DNA of 64,000 nucleotides, taken from positions 57,428,321 through 57,492,320 of the forward strand of contig OZ007570.1 of NCBI GenBank assembly GCA_963931925.1, given 5' to 3'. The DNA comes from Onchidella celtica (taxonomy: Eukaryota; Mollusca; Gastropoda; Systellommatophora; Onchidiidae). A model generated the notes under the pieces. The model worked only from the letters and a program-made list of their open reading frames with translations, was not told where the DNA came from and did not search any database. The translations under genes and the position numbers were made by a program. This document shows positions 25,460-38,400 of the stretch, in pieces (the first letter of the stretch is position 1; every line of letters begins with the position of its first letter).

Positions 25460-26310
25460 ATGTATAACATATTATGGTATCAGTGGGCGTGCACCTGTCG
25501 GTGCAAACGGCCAGGGCGGAGGAGGTTTCATCTAACCCAACGGCCACATGCTAGGGCACAATGTGACCCTCAGTACTTGAGTCCTTCATATTGGCCCCCG
25601 GTAGCGGTGTGGTCATAGGCTTGTTTGCCTAAATCACAGACGAAGAATTGAGCAAACTTCCCGGACGCAGCTTCGAAGCTGGCGGCAGCAGGCCAGTGGT
25701 TGATTGATAGGGCAGATGGCAATATACCGTCACTCTGGCCTGGATATCGTGACACAGAGCATCCACCAGTATTGGTGTTCTTTGGTTTGGGTCTTTCACC
25801 CTAGTCAGTTGGGACTGCGAGGCTGTGGAGTAGCCTACAGGCAGCCGGTCAGGCAATATGACTGTCCCTCTGGCATCCTCCTGCACCTGGATACATTTCC
25901 AGTCGTCTTGACCCTGTCTTGCCACTTGGATAAGTTGTGTCCAGGCGAGAGAGTGAGTCTGATGTTTGCGCAGCTCTTTCTCACTAAAAACAAATTCTTT
26001 GCGCCAGTCTTAACACTCACCTCGTCTTCTTTCATCTTTGTCTCGTCTTCTTTCCTCTCAAAATTCCAACGGCGATGGGCGAGTGCGGTGGCAGCAGGTT
26101 TGGATAGACTGGAAGCTGTTAGCACAGACCTACACGTTGGTGGCTGTGGGCTATGGTCGCTTCATCGTCGATTGAAGTGGAGGCGTGGGGAGGCAGCACC
26201 CACAGTAGCTGAGCAGCCTTATTTAAGGATAGCACTGCTCACCTCAACTGAGGAAGGGGCTAGAAAAGGTGCCCTAAAGAAAGCCCACTTCACATCACCC
26301 TGACTGGTAT
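25460..26310. other. GC-richer block of unknown origin, probably repeat-derived
   Basis: This segment is clearly richer in G+C than its surroundings and contains overlapping open frames on both strands, the longest 199 codons on plus (25704-26303). None has a recognisable domain, and opposite-strand frames are equally open, as expected from base composition. It ends directly at the LINE fragment that follows and may be part of the same insertion. Confidence 0.4.
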
Positions 26311-26315
26311 ACCTT

Positions 26316-26900
26316 TTTAAGGAATTGAGCATCTTCTGCCACCTGAAAAAAATTCAGCTACGTTGGGCAGGACATGTTGTCAGAATGCCCGACTCCAGAC
26401 TCCCTAAGCAAATCTTCTTCTCTGAGCTCTCCAATGGAACGAGGAATGTTGGGGCCCCAAAGAGACGTTACAAAGACACTCTCAAGCAATCACTGAAGGC
26501 CTTTGCCATTGATGTGAGTTAGTGGGAAAAGCTCTCACTTGATCGTGCAAATTGGAGGGCGGCCCTTACCAGAGGCAGCAAAGCATGGGAAGCTGACAGA
26601 GTCCAGCAGGCTATCAAAAAAAGAGAACGGCGCAAGAAAAGGCCCAGTGGTACTGAACCAACGGAGCACTCTTGTCATTTATGCGGAAGGGTCTGCAGGG
26701 CAAAAATAGGACTTATCAGTCACATGAGAAGCCATAAGTCATGAAAGAACAGTCTTTCCATTCTGTCCTCTGTGTCCTTTAGTTCTCTTTATTGTCCATG
26801 TGTTGAAATTCTCAACAATTTCTGTTCTTTATTCCTCTGGTGTTGTTAAGGTCATCATCATACCTGATGGACGAACTATTATTATTATTATTATTATTAT
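26316..26900 (+). mobile_element. 3' end of a non-LTR retrotransposon with (ATT)n tail
   Basis: A degraded LINE 3' part: C-terminal coding remnant (26325-26744), a short 3' UTR, then CTGATGGACGAACTATTATT running into an (ATT)n tail ending near 26900. The simple tail and missing 5' part fit target-primed reverse transcription with 5' truncation. The left boundary is uncertain and could lie within the GC-rich block before it. Confidence 0.75.
26325..26744 (+). pseudogene. LINE polyprotein C-terminus with one in-frame stop
   Basis: The frame reads IQLRWAGHVVRMPDSRLPKQ, a hallmark of LINE proteins after the RT domain. It continues to a TAG at 26520-26522, then in the same frame WEKLSLDRANWRAALTRG, and ends with a C2H2 finger: CHLC, 12 residues, then HMRSH. 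Such a terminal finger is typical of this LINE group. The terminal stop is at 26742-26744. A single stop and no frameshift indicate moderate age. RT and endonuclease parts are missing. Confidence 0.82.
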
Positions 26901-26987
26901 AACATAACTCTAGATTCCAGTGTCCTCGGTGAAAGAACACGTTGGCTGGAACGAAAACGGGCCATTTCCATACACAAATCTCCACTC

Positions 26988-27172
26988 GGTGGCGGATCAA
27001 CATTTTTGTGGCCCTGAGGCTTGAATTGTAATGGGGCCCCTTTGTAAATAGCAACAACAAAGCAATGTCAAAAATTTACTCTTAAAAAGGTTTCTTCGGG
27101 GTTCCTCCGGGATTACGGGCCCTGAAGCTCAAGCCTTAATAAGTTTCATATTAAGATCCGCCACTGTCTCCA
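26988..27172. mobile_element. Foldback-like element with GTGGCGGATC termini
   Basis: GGTGGCGGATCAACA at the left is mirrored by GATCCGCCACTG at the right. Inside, GGCCCTGAGGCTTGA and GGGCCCTGAAGCTCAAGCC form a second imperfect pairing. It is non-coding. The inverted ends suggest a MITE, but no second copy is present here. Confidence 0.5.
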
Positions 27173-30006
27173 CTGGCGTTGGATTGAACTTGCCATTATG
27201 AGCAACACCTTTCTCTCTTCGGCTGTTACAGTAAACCATATAAAAAGGGTGCACCTTTAAAGAAACCCGTGTAAAATCGAGTAAAAATTTCAAGTTTTAG
27301 TAAGAGGACAAAGAAAAAAAAAAAACGTGGCCGGCCCTGGTTGCACAGCGTGGTCTTCTTGTCCCGAGGAAATCGGTAGACCAGCTAGATTTCGTAGAAA
27401 GCGTTAATGAAGTGTTGTGGGGTAAATCAGCTACGCCCACAGTCACCAGGAGAGTGATGTGCTTTGACAACATTAAATATCGTACCGCGACAGTCAAAGT
27501 TGCCAAAATCAATTGACGCTCTGGAACTCATGATGAAACCGCAAATCCATGTTTTGTCATTGCCAGCTGAATATCATTATGGCGGCTGGTTTGGTGCTAA
27601 AATGCTAATAGGAAAGCTAGAAAACTATTACAAATCTTTTTTTTTTTTTTCTTCCCGCAATTCCAATCTAGCAATGTCTTCAAAAGAATACTGAGAAGGA
27701 AAAGAACTATTTCTAACGGTAAAAATGTGTTTGCCTAGCATTCGGTAAATCGAACCTTTGATACTTTGAAATATTTGTAAAGTGCTGGAGATTCCATACT
27801 GTCATGTGATTTGGTGGAGGGGGTGGTATACATTACGCTCTTTTTTACGCTCACCTGTCTCTCGGCCGAAGTTGGACAAGTATCGCCTCTCTCTGTTTAA
27901 AACATAACAAACGTCCTTGCAACTCATGGCCAGCAATAACAGATTCTCGTTCCAAAAATACTGCCAAACACAGACAACAATTCCCCTAGGGATAACTGTC
28001 TATAGAGATGCTTTGCACTGAACCACATGTTCCTCAGCATCTATTAAAATCTGCTGTTTACGGAGGGCGCTGTCAGACAATCATCTTCCGGAACTGGCTA
28101 ATCTTATGTGAGTTTTTGTTGTTGTTGTTGTTGTTTTAAACTTTTTAAGGCATGCTCTGCCGGGTGACTGATGGACTACATCAAAGGCAGCGTTAGAGCT
28201 GTAAGCCTAGGCTCATCTACTATGTTGTATTACACCCTGCCATCGTCCAAGATCAAGGGTTTGGTGCATCGTTCGGCGTTGAAAAACCACATACCAGCCT
28301 TCCACATTTCCACTCCACGACAATAAGTTCGTCACGATCAATTTAAAATGAAATTCTTTGTCCACTCTAACTTCTCGTGTCCAGGTTTTTGTGACATTGC
28401 GTGCCAATAATATTAAATTTATTTGTCGCTTCCGGGGCTTTAAAGCCCGCTGACACGCAATCATGAATCTGCGCACTTCGCGGCACTGCATTTATGAATA
28501 TATTACGGTAAAGCCCAGGTACAGCATTGGTAATTGAAGCATTAAACTTCACTAATAACCAAATACCAATGTGATCAAGCATTCAGATCCAGATTTTGAG
28601 GCTTATCCTATTCATAACAGTTGTATGGCAAAGCCTACATTATATAGGGCTTATATATAGATACGTGTAACTCGAACTGAAAAGGCTAATTATGCCCCGT
28701 GTGCCAGTGTAAAGGTATTAAACTGTTTTGCTTGGATTAGTGGGTGCAATAACGTAAAAGGCTGATAAATAAAATGCAAACATATATGGAAGGCAGGCAT
28801 TAAGGGGAGGGGGAATAACAATTTATTCAGGCAGGTCTAAAGAAAGGCAATATGCCGTGCCAAAGTAGGCCTACAAACAACTGCTGTGTTTAATATGTTT
28901 TACAAATCAAACTGATCTCGACCAAGGTCTATAATTGTAATCATAATTTTTTTTTTTTTTTGCATGATGTCATCATAAGTACCAATCTCTCAGAGTTTGG
29001 GTGACTAATAAATAACGGCTATCTTTATGGACTGCTGGTGTTTCCAAAAAAGGAAATCACAAAATTACAGGAAACAGCCTTTAAAAAACATATTATTATT
29101 ACAAGACCAACTGCATCAAGCTAGAATTACTTTTGGACGACAAAAGGAAACACACCTTCAGACTAAGACGTCCACACAACAGAAAGAAGTGTACATGTAC
29201 TCGAGTTTTAATCCTCTAGGGTCCAAAGACAAGATGCCCTATTTAAAACTTCTGAAACATTGGGGTTTTGTTTTTTCTGTATTTTATTTTTTTTTCAGAC
29301 ATGACATTTGGGGAGGGATGGGGATATTTTTTGGCTGAAATTATATTTGCATAGAATGTTATTTACTTGCTAGTATGAAATCCATTCATATGAATGAGGG
29401 ATAAATTATATATGAGTTATATATTTTATATATGACTAGTGAAGTTCATAAATTCAAAGCAGAGAAGAAGGCAAAAACAATAATTTGAATATTAACAGTT
29501 ACATAGCAAGATTTGGTGGGCACAAAGAACTTTGTTTACTGATTGTGGTGTCCTCTTCGTAACATGTAATCTCAACCCTTTCACGCCTATTTACACATTT
29601 TGCGGATTATTCCTCGGTTGCACTTAATTGTGTGCTTTTATATAGCCTGTGTGCCGATTTTTCTATTATTATATGATCCACAACCAGATTTCAATTCCTC
29701 GTGCCAAATTTCAGAAAGATCCATTTAGAGCCATTCAAGCCTGCTGGTTACAAAGAGGTTTACTTGTGTTTTTATATAATAAAATCTAAATGCATCACTT
29801 TGTCCAATTCACAAATGGAGGATTACTGGCAGACGCAACTGCAAAAAAAAAATGCATAATTCAGCACTTAGTTGACAGACACCCTGTAGAATGAGCAAGT
29901 GATCTGCCAATGATGGAAAACTTCACACAGATAGCACGAAATTAGCATGCTGCAGGATCCACAACTTTTTTTGAATTATCAAGAATGCAAAGTTAGTAGG
30001 CCTATA

Positions 30007-30163
30007 CCCAGCAAGCAACCCTACAGAATGACATTTTTCCAACATAGATCCACTGATTATGACATCGCACTGACGCCAGTTTGATGTAGGAACCCACGCC
30101 TACTGGTAATCCTACCAGTCCTTCGGAGATCTATGTTGGATTGACACAGGGTTGCTGGCTGGA
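30007..30163. mobile_element. Foldback MITE with about 40-base inverted arms
   Basis: The left arm CCAGCAAGCAACCCTACAGA to CCAACATAGATCC is mirrored by GGAGATCTATGTTGG to GGGTTGCTGGCTGG. The flanks read CTATA and ATAATTA, so a TA target duplication is possible. It is non-coding. The arms pair over most of their length, leaving a centre of about 70 bases. Confidence 0.75.
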
Positions 30164-32336
30164 TAATTAACTATTTCTGTCGAGCTGAAATTTCTTTAAA
30201 CAAATGTTCAAAATGCTGCGACTGACCTGTGACTATTTCCCTCTTTGATGTCAATGCAAAACTGGGACAGCTTATAGTTGATATAAATTGTCACCACCCT
30301 CCACTGGAGAGAATTGATCTCGGTTTTTCTTTTTTTGTACTGTGGCCTGGATACAGGTGATTGCCAATGCAATATCTCTCAGGTATAGGAAAAAGATATG
30401 ACAGTTGCCAAGTTAAAAAGCTACACCAGGGCTCATTCAGTTGTCTGGAATCAACTGCTAGATACCGGTGGGTTCCAGTTTATGAAAAGTACTTCACCTT
30501 GAATATTTCTGTTTTTCAGGTATAGCAATATTAATAATCCACAAGTTTACATTTGAGAGGTAATTTGTGAAGTAAACATGCTCGATTTTAGAAAATTCTT
30601 ACTCCTTCCCCCTCTTTCTACTCTTTTCATACATTGGGGTTCAACCTCCTCTTCCCCTTTCGCTCACTTATCATACATTTGGCTTCCTCCCCCCAACCCC
30701 CCCCCCTTTCCTTTGTATGAATGAGTTACACAAGTATGGTGAATATCCATGATAGGGCCTTGATGTCTTAAAACTTGAATTGGTAATATTTTGCACTGAC
30801 TGCTTGACTGTTTCCTCAGATGCATAGCCTAAATTCAACATTTTATACCCTAATTTGTGGGCAGAAAGTAAAAACAAAAAAAAAACTTTGCAAAAATTGA
30901 CAAGAGTACAAGTATATCAGCTCCCCAGAATACCTCCTCCCCAATCTGAGCTAAGTCACTTCACGGACAGCTCCTAATGATAATATCATAATTTGATATG
31001 GTCTAAGCTGTTAGCAAAGGTTTGGGGATCTGTTGAGAGCAAAAGATCTATGATAAAAAGCAAAAGACAAGGATCATTTACTCAACCATGACCATTCTTT
31101 GGTTAAGATTCATAATGGCAAATGAACCTGGACACATAAAAAAGAGAAAGAATATTATATGTTTAATAATATTTAATTTTTTACTTTTATGTGTGTTTTT
31201 TGCAATCTGATAACAATTCACATCATCTACTTTCACATTAACTCTAAGTGCATGATAGAATTCAACAATCACATATACATGACACTACAGAGAAGGAATG
31301 CAGTACATGTATTTAATTATCTAAAAATATTACAGAACAAACAAAATTGAAAAAAAAAACATGCAGGGTCCAAGATCCTTTTAATTCATTGCTTATAAAT
31401 CACATTACTTTGCATTTATAACTCAGCTATAATTCATTTGATATTATTGGGTGGGTAAAAAGATCACATGGAAAACGGTATAACATATGTGATTAAAGTC
31501 AATTACTAGTAAGCCTATGTGGAGAGCACAGCCAATATATTTGTTGAAACTGCCCCACACTTCCTTCCTTTCCCTAAATACACATTAAACGGAGTATGTG
31601 GATTTTCTTGTTTATGACTTTGCTTCATGACAATAATCATAAATTATTACAAATATGGATTCACCATCTCTCTCATGGAATAGATGTGGTGACTTCTTCC
31701 GGCTTCTTGGAGGCCTCACCCTAAGGCTATTGGTAAATAACTTGAGTATAAAGTAGAAAGAATGTCGAGATCTGATTTTTTTTCTTTCTTAGGACAGAAG
31801 GAATTGAATCCGAAATTTTCTTATAAGAACAAATCTGCAGATTTAGATTTGGTCAACGAAAGAAGAAGAATCCGAAATAATTAAGAGTGACGATCAGATC
31901 TGAAAATTGTGTATGTTCAATATTTCCCTTTAGGCCTGCATGTCATTACCAATGCTGTGGTTGGCATGACGATTGTGTAATCAATACAAATGACAACGAA
32001 TCTGCTCCGTTCATGCAGAAGACGGAAATTTCATACAAACTAGATCTACTTACATTAATTTTGATCACAATACTTGCATGGTTTGGTATTGCCAATGTAA
32101 ACAGGAAATAAGCTCGAGTTATGTCCCTTGAAGTCTCCAGGCAGCCCGCGCATAAAGTTGACTAATAAAATGAAATAAACAAAAGAACTCATCACATATT
32201 GATAGATAATTTACTGCTTGAGATTGAAATAAGTAGTCACTTGTATTACACCATTTATATTTTATTTATTTAACTTTACATGAAATATTATGCTCGGTAT
32301 TAGATTGTAACTATGTGACGTGCTTTAGCATCAAAA

Positions 32337-32360
32337 ATGGCGGATCAACATTATGGTTAA
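32337..32360 (+). promoter_or_regulatory. AAAATGGCGG motif: YY1-like site, short upstream ORF or true start exon
   Basis: TCAAAAATGGCGGATC matches the YY1 consensus, which commonly lies just downstream of transcription starts. Its ATG opens an 8-codon ORF ending TAA at 32358-32360. Alternatively the ATG is the real start: splicing at a GT at 32356-32357 to the acceptor at 32459-32460 would give MADQHY joined in frame to ETVAMTSM. The donor (GTTAAT) is weak. The sequence alone cannot decide. Confidence 0.45.
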
Positions 32361-32471
32361 TGAACGCCCATAATTTCTGTTAGTAAAAACTAGAGAAGAA
32401 CTTGCGAGGCAAGTCTAACTCCGGTCGCTATCCATTTTTTCTATCTTTACTCATTGGCAGAGACAGTAGCA

Positions 32472-35400
32472 ATGACTTCCATGATATATATCAAGCGGCT
32501 TGGAGGGACTGTGAAAATTCATGACAAAGACGTGGTTAGCAATGTTGTTACTGACAGCGAGAAAGAGAAGACTCAGCTGGAGTTGAAGGTAACAACAATA
32601 TCTTTTCATATTTCACGTGAACGTTCAAAATGTTTGTGTGATTGAGGGATTTTGTATTGTTGCAGATCGTTGTTTTCTTTTCACAGCAGATAAAGTGCCA
32701 TGGCATTTTAGGTTTTCTTGAATTATTTTACTTAATAGTTAAAATAACAGGCTACCAAATGCCCTATTCATTTACCTTGGAAGGACATAACCAGAGAAGA
32801 TATTATGTCTATGATATGTAATTACTAACATTTACTAAAACCCAGTGGTCATTTGATTCAAATTATAGGTGCTATTCTTATGTTGAAAGTCCAAATAGGC
32901 TATGTATCATATAGATGATAATCATTCTTACATTGTATTGTTAATTCTTCTCTGTTTTGTTTTGTTTTAAATATTTTTAACATATCTGTGAATGTTTACT
33001 GGTGTAGTTGCAGAAATCACGTAGACGTCCAAAGAAAAATGATGCAAGAGTTTCTTCAGCCCCTGATACTGCCTCTACTGCTAGCGTTGACTCTAAGAGT
33101 CTAATTAATCAAACTGTGAGAGTACAGGACTGGCTGAATGAAAAGGCAATAAAGGACTTACAGGTAAATCTATTTGAAAAGTAAAATTGAGATACAAATA
33201 TAGGTATTTGGCATAAAGATTATAGCTACAAAATTGATATTTCATCACTTTCCGTGAGACCTGGCAATAAAAAATTGTTAATGTATTAATTTAATGAGTT
33301 GAGGGGGGGGGGGTGAATAAAGTTCATTTTAGCCAAAAATGAAATCAGATTTGTGTCTTTATAACTAAGGGAAGGTATGCTGCAGATTGAACGTTGGTGT
33401 TATTTTACTGGTCTGCACACACTCCTTTTTGTTCACAGGACAGAGCAAATAAAGAGTGTCAAGCTACCAAAAGACTGTATTCCCCTCTCCTGGAAACAGA
33501 GAACACTTTTGTAAAGGTATGTTATAATTATTTTCATTTAATTACAGGGAAGACATACGATCAAGTTATGTAGAGTTTCCTAGTGCTTGAACTGTTGCAT
33601 TTCTATAACGTGTGTGTAACCATATAATGCACAATAAAGATATAAATAATTTCTTGAAGCAGAATTATTGAAATGAGGACTTCTAGGATAGGAATGCAGC
33701 CATTTTCACCAGTAATTTTGTTTTCAGGAACTTGGAGACTTCTTGGCACATAAAGAGCTTATTGATCTCCGCAAGAAAGAAGTTTTGCACAAGAGGTGGT
33801 CTGATCAAGTGTATGAGCCAATGAGGAAAAAGATCTTGGAGGCTGTTGATGGGTCAGATTGGCAGCACCTTGATCGACGTAAACGTGAGATGCATCGACA
33901 ATTCCTTGAACATGTGAACAGGAGGGTATGTATGATAAATGTACCTCTTCCAGTGTCTGAGTCATTAAATTTATGATTAAAAAAAAACATTGTACAAGGA
34001 GTAGCATATAGATCTCATTCAAACACAGCGAGATACATATAATTTTAATCAATTTAATTGTGGCACACTCTGCATTGATTATGAGATCTCTAAACTCATG
34101 CACATACTGATGTCTGAATAATGTTCTGTGTTATCCATCTTCAAGGTTTATGTGTTATTTGATGGCAATCTTTGAACAGTCTGGCCAACCTAACTATTAA
34201 TAATTAATCATGAACAGGGATTTGTGTTCTTGGAAGATGATGACACAGAGGAATACTATGCTCAGGCGCTGAATGGACATAGACCGGCACCAATAAAGGT
34301 AATCATGAAAAGCCAATGGTTCAATTGACAATGTTGGTGTAATAGATAAATTGTCGGTTGTGTTAGTGAGTAAAGATTTGTATTCACAAAATACAAAATT
34401 TTGTTTAGAGCAGTAGATTTATTGGGAAGATTTTATTGATCTTGAAATGTACAGGGTTTTCATCTTTATACCGCATTTGAATGTGTTCTCATAATTTTAG
34501 TTGTCGATCACCCATGTATGATTATGATTTTAAGAAAAGAAAGTAACTTCAAGTATTTAATTGCTATACTTAACACTCAAGTCTCTTAGAAAATTCAGGA
34601 CAATCAGAAACAGGGTCATCAAGCTGGTCAACATTGATAAGTGTTCAAATTGTAATTCTCATAGATGGTTATCTCATGTTCAATGTTAGCCAACATATAT
34701 AAGTCAGGAAAACACAAGTTGTAGGGAGGCAGCATTGCCTACTACATGTTATTTTGTTTAGGAATCACTAATATGACAGTAAAGAAAGCTAATGTACTAT
34801 TTCTTAATATCTCAGTGAATGCCAGTATTAAATAAAAGACAGTATTCATTAAACTATGTTAATGTTCAGAAATTAATTTATTTAGGCGATTTTTTACTCT
34901 TTCTAGCTTGAACAAAGATGTGTGCACTCTACCTCCTCCTCAAGGGCTGAAATATTCAGGATTGAAAATTTCATTTCATTTCAGGTTAAAACAGATGCCC
35001 TCAGTGATCCACTCCTCACGCAGAGTAGACAAAAATCTGAGGAAGATCGCACCATCATACATTGTGTGGCTGGCCATCGTTACTCTGACAATGATCTGGA
35101 ACAGGTGGCTTTCATACAATAGCATCTTTGGATTGCATAATCATTATATTTTTACTTGATTTTTACATACTGATCTGTAGCATTCTTATGCTCAGTTGGT
35201 TAGTGGGTTATCATTTTGCACCGCAACAGACACTGATTTATTTTTAAAAATTAATTCTTTGTTAGTTCTCCATTTAATGAGTGCTAGAAATAATGTGACT
35301 GCCATTCAAGAAAATAAGAGAAGTGTTGAAAATAGCTGATTTTGTTCAGAATGTGTATAAGAAGTGAATACATATCACACATCCATTCAGAGGAACAGAG

Positions 35401-38400
35401 CTGCAGATTATAACTTGAAAGGGAGAAAAAAAAAGCCTCTCTAAGAATGTACAGAATTTTTTGGTTTCCTATAAATGTTGTTGACTTTTAGTCTCCATTT
35501 TATTAATATCGTTACCAGGTGAGACTCCCACCACTTCCCCTGGTTCCTTTGGGTCGTCATGGGATCAACAGCTGCCGTTGGCTAGAGATGCCACTTAACA
35601 ATATAGAGAGCACACCAAGAGAAAGGAGCAGGTAAGAATTTTTTTATTTTATGCACTTTTAATGTGTGCAATGGATAATTTGTTGTCCTCTTCCTCTCTC
35701 CTTAGTGTGAGGTTGGTGTTTTAAGAAATCAGGTTTAGTGAATCTCCCATGATATTCAGCCTCGCTGCTTGTGGCCCTGCGAAATTATTGCAACAGTGAA
35801 ATAAGGACATGCATAGATAAAGAACACAGTAATTTTGGTTTGATATAGGGAAATAGATTATATGTTATGCTTGTTATGTGCCTGTGTGGAAAAAGGAGAT
35901 TAATGTTAGGAACTACCTTGTCAATATTGAATTTGACTGATGGTTTTAACAGTCATCCCTGGTGTATGGAGTTTTTAGAACTGTTGACAATTTCACAACC
36001 TCAGGGTGCTGTCTAATCTTTATGTTTTATCAAATTTATGTATGACAAACAGGATGTTAGTCTCCATTTTCATGTTTTAAATAGTTCAAGAGCCATACTT
36101 TTTTTGTTTTGGTTTTATTAGGTAAAGTCTGTCATTTAAAGAAGAGATATATCACTACGTCTTTCATCACATTGTCATACAATTTCTTATTATGAAATTA
36201 ATAGATTAAAATTTATCCATATCACCCCCCCCCCCCCCCCGCCCCCCACCAGCAACAACAAAATCATATATATATTGTTATTAATAAATATTCAAATATT
36301 ATTTGAGTTGTGTGTTGTGTGAACTGATGTGAGTTGTGAACTGCTGTGAGTTGTGAACTATTGCTAGTTGTGAACTGCGCCTAACAGGCTGCGTTACAAT
36401 TTGCTCTGAGATAGAGAGAGAGAATGAGCGAGACAGGGAGAGAGAAAGAAGCAGTGCAGTGTGTTGAGCGCTTCGCAGGCAGCTCCATTCTGCTCTGTGG
36501 TTGACATGTTGTTTCTGTAAAGCGCATAGAGCATTTTAAATGGATATGCGCTATATAAATGCTATACATTATTATTATTATTATTATTATTATTGACATG
36601 CTTTGTATCCAAAATATTTTTTTAAGACGAAAATGTTCTGCTAAGAATGAGGTAAAGCAAACCATTCACTCAGGTATCCTTATCACTCCAAATGTAACAT
36701 AAAACATGAGTATTTCTCTTCTTTTTCATACAGTGAAACCAAAATATTGTTCTTGTTCATTACATTCACTGGAGTGGTTACACTGTAGAAATAAGAGTGA
36801 TATTCAAGTTTTGTATGAACTCAGTGACACAGTTGAAACTACCTTTGGCATCTGTCCATAGTTTCTGTTTCCTTTATGTTGGAAGGTTATGGATTTGAGG
36901 GTGACTTTTTGTGATGAGAAGTTTAGCATCTGAGTGAAAAGATGGATGCCTAAACAATGAAATTTGAAGATCACTATTTGATATACGCTACAAACGTGAA
37001 AATGAAGACAAGGAAATATTTTTTTTTAATTTGAATACAGACTTTTGTAGAAAAGACTGCAGAAGCACAGCCTGCAAGGAACTAAATATGCCAGTTGAGT
37101 AACCCCACTTGATCTCGGCATATTAATATAAAAACTGTAACAACTAATCAGCATGCTTTCATTTCATCATAATGTAATTATTCTAGTTGTAGGACAATAT
37201 TGCTTGGAAAAAGCAAGTAGGGCTTCTCATCACAAATATGATTCTGAAAATTTGGTTAATTTTAGTTATCTACTACAATTGGTGTTGACCGAGGATATGG
37301 GCAAATGTCTGCAAATCGTTCCATTTGTTTGATCCTTAGTAATGGTAGGTTTAGGAGGTTGAAGGTTTTTCTCGTTTGGTTAGCTGTGATTTCTCTTTGG
37401 TGAGGAGATGAAATATTCTTATTGGATACTTTCATCATTCCCCCTTTCTTAGTACCCAACCTTTACAATGGCTGTCAGCTTCACCTGTTAAGAAATCCAG
37501 TCTATGACTTTTCAGATAACTTATCTGTGAGTGTCATTTGTAGGATTCTTATTGTGTTTTGCAAACTTACACTGCATTTCCCTGTCTTAAATAAGTAAAA
37601 GAAAGGACCTGTACAGAGCTCGCTTGAAACCACCTCGAGTGATGAAATTAAAGGTAAATGTGCAATGTAAGCACTTTCTTTGTCATATTTATATATTGTA
37701 GATGGCAGTCACATATAATGCATGAGTGTTTAGTAAGATCAGCTTTGAAGTAATTTGATTTTTTTATTTCGAGTTGCCTGAAATGTTCTGTATAAAGTTA
37801 CGCCTGAAATGGCAATGATCTTCATTTGACAAACATGCAAACCTATTAAATATATTTGATCAGTGAAAAAAAAGAGGGAACTTTCAGTACATGAGCTGAA
37901 GCTGCACTTCTATATTGTATACTTTAAATTTTAATTCAGAGGAAATTGTATCAGTGATAACACTTTGAATGAATAACATCACTCTGAAGGAACTGTCTGT
38001 CACAAGAGGGCACTGGTAGAACAGAACATGGCCTTCAGAGGCTTACAATGTCCCTCTTGTTTAAAACTGCTGTAATGAATAACAGAATCTAGTTGTAAAT
38101 GTATCTTTTGTGTTTTATTATTTTTGTTTGTTTCATCGTTTGTTTCTCATTCAGATCAAACATTGGAATTTTATATTTTGGTCCTTTTTGATTTCACTCA
38201 AAATAATTTAGTGAATTATAATTGATGGTTAATGTGAACAAGTGGAAAAATCATTGCCAAATAGATGGGCACTTATCTGTCCCTGTTTCTTGCCAAGGAT
38301 CCTTTAGCTGGGCAGTGCAAACTGGTGAAGTTCTTTTAAAGTAACCAACAGAACAAGAAGGCTGAAGGCTCATTTAAAGTAACTGACAGAGATTGTTGAT

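Larger units (their letters stand above)
15539..32336. other. Gene-poor region between divergent PFN4 and FAM228
   Basis: About 17 kb with no supported protein-coding gene. It must contain the PFN4 promoter and probably an untranslated PFN4 exon, since an acceptor abuts PFN4 coding exon 1. It holds two LINE 3' fragments, several foldback elements, a hAT-like remnant, a (TATAA)n satellite and TTTA-rich low-complexity DNA, all listed separately. Stretches not covered by those entries (15539-16900, 17700-19570, 23150-25450, 27200-30000, 30170-32330) showed nothing I can name beyond short duplicated motifs. Confidence 0.6.

Noticed and set aside
25704..26303. 199-codon plus-strand open frame
   Set aside because: Overlapping minus-strand frames are equally open because the block is GC-rich. 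No domain or motif visible. Reported only as an unknown block.
31612..31720. Arg/Lys-rich minus-strand open frame after an acceptor (RPPRSRKKSPHLFHERDGE)
   Set aside because: Only 36 codons, weak pyrimidine tract, no partner exon found and no family recognised. Kept out of the gene list.
31887..32111. Plus-strand 74-codon frame with a hydrophobic end
   Set aside because: No start context, splice partner or family. It lies in AT-rich DNA before FAM228 and could be chance.
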